This document shows, piece after piece, positions 41,749 to 42,218 of a DNA stretch of 42,218 nucleotides. Under the pieces are notes generated by a model. The model did no database searches and was not told the DNA's origin. It saw only the letters and a program-made list of their open reading frames with translations. Within the stretch, counting starts at the first letter, position 1. Each line of letters starts with the position of its first letter. This DNA is from Spirochaetaceae bacterium (lineage in GTDB: Bacteria > Spirochaetota > Spirochaetia > SZUA-6 > Bin103). The stretch lies in NCBI GenBank assembly GCA_028820215.1, contig JAPPKD010000169.1, positions 1 through 42,218 on the forward strand. The letters are read 5' to 3'. A program made the translations under genes and the position numbers.

Positions 41749-42218
41749 CTTCTGAAGTAGCGAGCGGTCAATTCGCCGTGGCCCAGCACCGCGGCATCCC
41801 AGCCGGGAGCGGCGCTCGCGAGCATCCGAGGCTGCCGGGCAATCCGCCGTGCCAGTCCGGTCACCTCCTCCAGCAACGCACCGACGACAGCGACTGCGTC
41901 GGACTGGCCGACCGGTACCGTGCGCACTGCCACCTGCGACCACTGGCGGACGGTTCCCAGCAGGAACACCTGCAGGAGCTCGGCGGCGTCGATGCCCAGC
42001 GCGCCGCCCACGAATCCCCAGGCGACAGGATGCTGGAGCCGGTCGTCGCGGCCGGCTGTCGCCCGGGTCACGCCCGCGTGGGCGGGATGATCCCGCAGCG
42101 CCGGCAGCGCGTCCGCGGCAGCGCGGAGCAGCGATCGGCCAAGCTGGCCTCCGGCCGCGCGCGCTTCGCGGGACGGCTGGAAGCTGGCGACCTCGTCGCT
42201 GAGGCGGGCCAGCTTCCG
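41745..42218 (-). CDS. ureF: Urease accessory protein UreF, C-terminal part
   Basis: 158 codons are present; the N-terminus lies beyond the right edge. UreF helps UreD and UreG insert nickel into urease. Family phrases: SREARAAGGQLGRSLLRAA, then a helix with PVAWGFVGGALGI, the RTVPVGQSDAV motif, and the closing HGELTARYFRS, which matches the conserved RLFRS end. Its stop is TAG at 41747-41745, overlapping the convergent aldo/keto reductase stop. The neighbouring urease genes should lie to the right. Confidence 0.85.
   Translation of the reverse strand, partial: RKLARLSDEVASFQPSREARAAGGQLGRSLLRAAADALPALRDHPAHAGVTRATAGRDDRLQHPVAWGFVGGALGIDAAELLQVFLLGTVRQWSQVAVRTVPVGQSDAVAVVGALLEEVTGLARRIARQPRMLASAAPGWDAAVLGHGELTARYFRS

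Overview
This is a visibly GC-rich, gene-dense bacterial window with about 30 intact or near-intact protein genes and four decayed ones. I see no rRNA, tRNA, CRISPR array, transposase or phage gene. The organism cannot be named from the sequence alone. The mix suggests an uncultured, possibly host-associated marine lineage (a sponge-type Spirochaetota-like symbiont is one guess): several Gfo/Idh/MocA oxidoreductases, an Opp-type importer, FG-GAP propeller proteins, a heterodimeric ABC exporter, a urease accessory gene, and exported ankyrin, LRR and MORN proteins. That placement is inference.

Layout. 56-3249 (+): two exported FG-GAP proteins, one ending in an ASPIC/UnbV domain and one starting with a haem c site, then a small membrane-anchored unknown (3308-3883). 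3977-5066 (+): a Fic gene that has lost exactly its catalytic loop. 16030-5116 (-): a long same-strand run with short gaps: an amidohydrolase-aminotransferase fusion, a secreted ankyrin/LRR protein, a mandelate racemase-type enolase enzyme, a kinase remnant, a nucleoside phosphorylase, a glycosyl-hydrolase-like protein and a Gfo/Idh oxidoreductase. 16110-16832 (+): a secreted MORN protein followed by a large hairpin. 18604-17049 (-): an HD hydrolase overlapping a second Gfo/Idh gene. 18660-19343 (+): a YkgJ-type cysteine-cluster protein. 19496-19726: a metallo-beta-lactamase-fold remnant. 19762-23467 (+): two ABC exporter half-transporters. 25099-23451 (-): PurN and a radical SAM protein. 25194-25435 (+): a frameshifted ribbon-helix-helix gene, then a large propeller protein. 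31527-27366 (-) and 31723-33669 (+): a complete Opp-type importer, with the binding protein divergent and each side having its own promoter. 36806-33728 (-): a second propeller protein and an unknown, possibly glycan-active protein. 37000-41748 (+): a third Gfo/Idh enzyme, HemB, a LON-domain protein, an M19 dipeptidase and an aldo/keto reductase. 41745-42218 (-): the C-terminal part of UreF.

Together the genes suggest uptake of small oligomers by the Opp system and intracellular processing of sugars or sugar acids, set among housekeeping genes (hemB, purN, ureF) and secreted eukaryote-like repeat proteins.

Two patterns stand out. First, several genes have a TAnnnT-like -10 hexamer only 5-9 bases before the start codon, which suggests leaderless transcripts, while others have strong GGAGG sites. 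Second, several genes carry small internal deletions or one-base frameshifts (Fic, RHH, the glycosyl-hydrolase-like gene, the kinase remnant), which could be real decay or assembly error.
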